From: Ipomoea triloba
Taxonomy: Eukaryota > Streptophyta > Magnoliopsida > Solanales > Convolvulaceae
Direction of reading: 5' to 3'
Assembly (NCBI RefSeq): GCF_003576645.1
Contig: NC_044920.1
Location: 11,851,462-11,915,461 of the forward strand
DNA length: 64,000 bases
Of the stretch, positions 60,203 through 64,000 are shown piece after piece (the stretch's first letter is position 1; each line of letters starts with the position of its first letter). A program made the position numbers and the translations under genes. The notes under the pieces were generated by a model. The model was not told where the DNA came from and did no database searches. It worked only from the letters and a program-made list of their open reading frames with translations.

Positions 60203-61435
60203 TGAAAGAAGTAGTTCTAGTGGAGTAAATGTAGGTGGTAAAACGGAGAAAAAGAAGAATTCCCTGAGTGTCGTATTCTCAAGGATGACAAACTGGAGTT
60301 GAATTACGTGTTGGCATTTGGGAGGTTAAGAGGCAAGAGTCACATGAATGACTAGAAAATGAAAGGATCATAAAAACAAGGGGGCGCAGTAACGAGATAA
60401 GGTAAATGACGTAAAGGAAATGGGGATTGGGACTCTTAACTAGCTCACACGGTTGACACTACAAGAGGGATTACAAACTATGCGATTCGGACTCATCTAG
60501 GGAGTTCATGGCACATCATCGAGTGGCGTCACACTCGGACTCCCACATCCTCATTCGGTTGGGGCATTTTATCGAACACCTTGTCTACCACTCCTCCCGG
60601 ACCTAATACTTCCGAGGCGGGGATGTGGATGAGTTAGACTCGTGAGGACCCGCTATCGCGTAATCACTCACTTTCACATGGTTTGCTACCTAATGTGGCC
60701 ACACTTAGGCACAAATCATATCAAACATCAACCACACTAGTATTAGAATCCTAATTCATCATGCTTACAATCAATTGGAAATATTTCAATACATCTTCCA
60801 CATCAACTAGTTTGGGGCCACCAATCCCCTAATCTAATCTAAGCAAACATCATTCTAAGCAAAAGGAATAAACAAAATATGACAGTAAGGGATTAAAAGG
60901 AAATAACAATGAAATTAACAAAGATAAGAGTAGGGAAGAGTTACCATTTGAATATAAGAAATCCTATTACATCTTTGCTCTCATCCATCTAGCTAAATCT
61001 TCTATTGGAGATCCATCTATTCTAAGGAAATGGGGGATTTCCCCTAAAGGGGAGAAAACAAATGAAATCAGATCTGAAAATGCAGGGGAAGGGTTTAAAT
61101 AGCCAACTAAAACTCGAAATCCCGAAACTGCCCTTAATGGCCCGGTTCACGTCGCATCCACACGTGGATGCACCCTGGAAACGATCCACACCACCCTCAA
61201 ACGTGGAGTAAGCGTGGTTTGATCCTGCTCGGTTGCTTTTTCGTTTGTTCCTTTCTTTTAGCCTCGGATCCTGTTCTATCATGTGGGAATGACTTCGAAA
61301 CATACTAAAAAGTTGAGTTTGCAAATTTGATCGCATTAGAGTCTTTTACGCATGAAATGATTACAAACGAGTGACAAAACTACGCAATAATGTCCTATAA
61401 TCGACCCTAAACTCGACTATTCTTGGCGCTTATCA
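60203..61435 (-). repeat. 5' LTR of element D
   Basis: 1233 bp, closely similar to 52785-54041. The inverted repeat has one arm mismatch here (60519-60538). Small deletions account for the length difference. Confidence 0.9.
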
Positions 61436-61795
61436 CAAATCACCTTCTTTTTTTTTTTACTAAATGATATAATATTACAAGAAAAATGGTAATATAAAAA
61501 AAAAACATACACACACACACACAAAACAGGAAAAGATAAGAAAAAGAATACTCAATTGTGTTTGTAATATAAAACACTAAAATATCAACACTTTTTAAAT
61601 CATATTATGCATTATTATTCATTGTAGACTTGTATTTATATATAACATAAATGTAAATGATTTAAAAAAAAACATAAATGTAAATTAATAAATTTCATAT
61701 AAAAAAATTGTACTAGCTATTGTTATGAGTAATACATCATTAGCCGTCAAATAATATTGCATATATATAAATTAAAGTTTATATATTTGTCCCAT
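61436..61795. repeat. Left arm of large inverted repeat (continued)
   Basis: After D's target duplication the arm resumes. 61441-61760 is complementary to about 62460-62735, sharing for example TTGTAATATTATATCATTTA, CACAATTGAGTATTC, TACAAGTCTACAATGAATAA and GTATTACTCATAACAATAGC on the opposite arm. Confidence 0.85.
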
Positions 61796-62459
61796 ATATA
61801 TATATATATATATATAAAAGCTCTGTTTATCAATGCTAATTTAGAAGATTATAGCTTATTTTAAGCTATAAGCGCTGTTCGATAATGTTCCCAAAATAAT
61901 CTATTAGTTTAAAATAATAATTTATTTAAAAACGCTATCTTAGGTAGGTATAAAAAATAAGCTAGTAGTTTCCTAATTTTTTTTATTTTTATCGTCATTA
62001 TTTTAAATAAATGACATTTTTTACCCTCCCAATTAAAACCATTTTCTCTTTTCCTATATCCACAACTCTTCACCGTCCAGCAACCCCTTAAGTTTCAAAA
62101 ACTCACGCGCCTTAATCATACATATCGCGCACCTTAAGAAAGAAAAAAACGCACCTTAAGAAGGAAAATCACGCATCTTAATCTTTACATTCACTAACCT
62201 TAAGTTTCGACACTCACGCACCTTAAGCATACAAATCGCGCACCTAAAACCACCGCACGGGAATTCAGACCTTGGTCAAGCAACATGAAGTGAATCTTCC
62301 AAATGGAAGGTGCTGCATGTAGTATCTGTCTATATATACTTTCTTAAAACACTGAACCCCAACGAGTCAATATCATCCCTACTGAGGCTCGAACCAATGA
62401 CCTTCCATTTGGAAGATTCACTTCATGCTGCTTAAGCACAAGGTCTATATATATATTTT
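61796..62459. repeat. Centre of the inverted repeat: TA tract, GCACCTTAAG units, small hairpin
   Basis: (TA)n at 61796-61817. AGCTATAAGCGCTGTTCGAT-type sequence follows. Decayed units GCGCACCTTAAG occur at about 62101-62250. A 43-bp imperfect inverted repeat (62270-62312 and 62401-62446, centred on CTTCCAAATGGAAGG) has a loop of about 90 nt. No coding sequence. Confidence 0.7.
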
Positions 62460-62771
62460 GACGGCTAATGATGTATTACTCATAACAATAGCTTGTACAT
62501 TTTTTTTATATGAAATGTATTAATTTATATTTATATTATATATAAATACAAGTCTACAATGAATAATAATGCATAATATGATTTAAAATGTATTGATATT
62601 TTAGTATTTTATATTATAAACACAATTGAGTATTCTTTTTCTTTTCTTTTCCTATTTTTTTGTGTTTTTATATTACCATTTTCTTGTAATATTATATCAT
62701 TTAGGAAAAAATAAAAATAAAAATAAGGTGATTTGTCTTTAGGGCCAAGACAAGGGGTGGAATGAAAGCAA

Positions 62772-62802
<31 letters not shown>

Positions 62803-63394
62803 GATCGCGTTTAGGTGAGAATCACCCGCATAGGAGAGAATTGAGAACTCTTCGCAGCGCGCCACGTGTCCAGGATGTAGTTGCACCTAACGTTATAACT
62901 AGGTGCACCTAATGTTATAACTAGGTGCACCTAGGTTGCACCAGGTGCATGAATTTAACAAAGCTAAATTACTTGCACTCGTAAATGAAAATAGGTGCAC
63001 AAGTGCAAGTAAAATGTATTACAGGTGCAAATAAATTGTACAATGAGCATCAATACTAAGTTCACCTAATATTATAACTAGTAGCACCTAATGTTATAAT
63101 TAAGTGCACCTAGGTTGCACTCAGGTGCATGAATGTTAACAAGGTAAATTAATTACACTTCTAAGTGAAAATAGATGCGAAAATAGGTGCACTTGTAAGT
63201 GAAACTAGGTGCACTTGTAAGTGAAACTAGGTGCACTTACAACACAATTACTTGCACCAAAGTTAGAGTTATTTACAAAAATGCCACCGCATCGTTTTTA
63301 AAAAAATTACATCTGATTCGTTGATCTGGACACGTGGACGGTTGCGAAGCGTTCTCATTTCCTTCATGGGCGAGCGCCCGCACCTGAGCGTGTT

Positions 63395-63452
<58 letters not shown>

Positions 63453-63540
63453 TAAGGGCCTATATATGCCAATTCTTCTAAACTATATGACATTTTGAAG
63501 ATGATGTTAAACTTTTGAGACATAATGGCGAAAGTACTAA
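62460..63540. repeat. Right arm of large inverted repeat, interrupted
   Basis: 62460-62775 and 63450-63540 pair with the left arm. 62791-63451 is an insertion not present in the left arm. Arm length without insertions is about 0.4-0.5 kb. Confidence 0.8.
62791..63451. repeat. TA-embedded repeat with an AGGTGCACCTA array, in the right arm
   Basis: Starts GAGAGAGAGAGGATCGCG and GAGAATCACCCGCATAGG after a TA tract. About 62881-63250 is an array of about 20-25-bp units around TAGGTGCACCTAATGTTATA. The right end has AAAATGCCACCGCATCG, GATCTGGACACGTGGACGG and GGGCGAGCGCCCGCACCTG, then (TA)n (63397-63451). Its absence from the paired arm marks it as an insertion. Confidence 0.75.
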
Positions 63541-64000
63541 ACTTATCCTAAAAATATTAGTTTATTAGTTGTAATTAATTAATATTTCTATATTCCGACA
63601 GCTTCTTTCCATTTTTCTTCATGGAATTCAAACAACACTTTAAATGACAGCTTTGACTAGTAAAGACTAATCACCTCCTAAACCGTACCCATTTTGTCTT
63701 TGGTTATCCTTTCATTGTCAATTTTAAAAAATCATAAAAATGACTCTTGACTATAAGCAAAAATTAGTCAATAATATTTAAGTATTTAAATAGTTAATGT
63801 TCTATTTAGTCATGATGACATATTAAATTATGATTTTTTATTACCTCTTATATTGATATCTATCTTTAGCAAAACGAGATTAATTCAGTTAGGAGTCTCA
63901 TTTGAGAAAACTATAATCTCAGTTAGCAGTCTCATTTGAGAAAACTATTCCAAGAGCATTGTAGTATATATATGGATTCAAAATTCCTGACCTCATTTTT
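63541..64000. other. AT-rich intergenic, no gene seen
   Basis: Two 30-bp direct repeats with the core AGTCTCATTTGAGAAAACTA (63885-63914 and 63919-63948). Nothing else supported. Confidence 0.6.

Larger units (their letters stand above)
52785..61435 (-). mobile_element. Element D: complete pol-less LTR retrotransposon
   Basis: 8651 bp with the target duplication CAAAT at 52780-52784 and 61436-61440. Minus-strand order: 5' LTR (61435-60203), tRNA-Asp-type PBS (60199-60182), ORF-A (59947-58371), hairpin block (58100-57960), leader intron candidate, ORF-B (57166-55794), 3' UTR, polypurine tract (from 54042) and 3' LTR (54041-52785). It has the same layout as element B and again no protease, RT, RNase H or integrase. 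Both ORFs are broken. Confidence 0.9.

Overview
This is a gene-poor, AT-rich, repeat-dense piece of a flowering-plant nuclear chromosome. The evidence is spliced GT-AG genes, LTR retrotransposons primed by plant tRNA-Asp, a plant L1-type LINE, Stowaway- and Tourist-like MITEs and many TA microsatellites. The repeat style reminds me of Convolvulaceae (Ipomoea), but that is a weak impression. I see only one convincing host gene: an eight-exon bHLH transcription factor of the bHLH041 type (21889-26317, + strand, 512 residues, reading frame intact).

Layout. 1-2674: end of a TA-flanked repeat, a compound microsatellite holding an N, a truncated retroelement (element A) and an LTR tail. 2675-15479: an old minus-strand retroelement LTR split by a complete minus-strand element (element B, 3355-14592, target duplication AACAC). 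B is itself split by an LTR-PPT-LTR element (11125-13797, target duplication AGTTG). 15480-18480: Ty1-copia-like remnant with internal duplications. 18481-21888: intergenic sequence and a Tourist-like MITE. 21889-26317: the bHLH gene. 26318-30048: TA-microsatellite-embedded repeats, a palindrome and an N-marked duplication. 30049-38227: plus-strand element C. 38228-44482: MITEs, a candidate Helitron, LTR pieces and a SINE candidate. 44483-47485: a 3-kb solo LTR (target duplication ATTAT). 47791-51628: a 5'-truncated LINE. 52785-61435: complete minus-strand element D (target duplication CAAAT), inserted in one arm of a large inverted repeat that resumes at 61441-63540.

Main discovery candidate. 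Elements A, B, C and D form one LTR-retrotransposon family. They share LTRs of about 1.25-1.3 kb beginning TGATAAG, a tRNA-Asp primer site, and an unusual ORF-A (PY-rich N-terminus, coiled coil, acidic tail, conserved C-terminus). B and D also carry ORF-B, which looks distantly Athila ORF1/gag-like. I see no protease, RT, RNase H or integrase in any of them. B and D are complete with matching target duplications, so the family was mobilised by a partner in trans. Each LTR, and the ORF-A/ORF-B gap, carries tandem hairpins centred on ACGCGT. In B and D the gap also has a TATA-like box, a conserved splice donor and a conserved acceptor directly before the ORF-B start codon. This suggests ORF-B had its own LTR-like promoter and 5'-leader intron. 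A second theme is a set of repeats that lie between TA microsatellites and carry decaying arrays of about 20-bp GCACCTTAAG- or GGTGTGTTT-type units.

Limits: all homology calls are by eye. Boundaries without target duplications are approximate.
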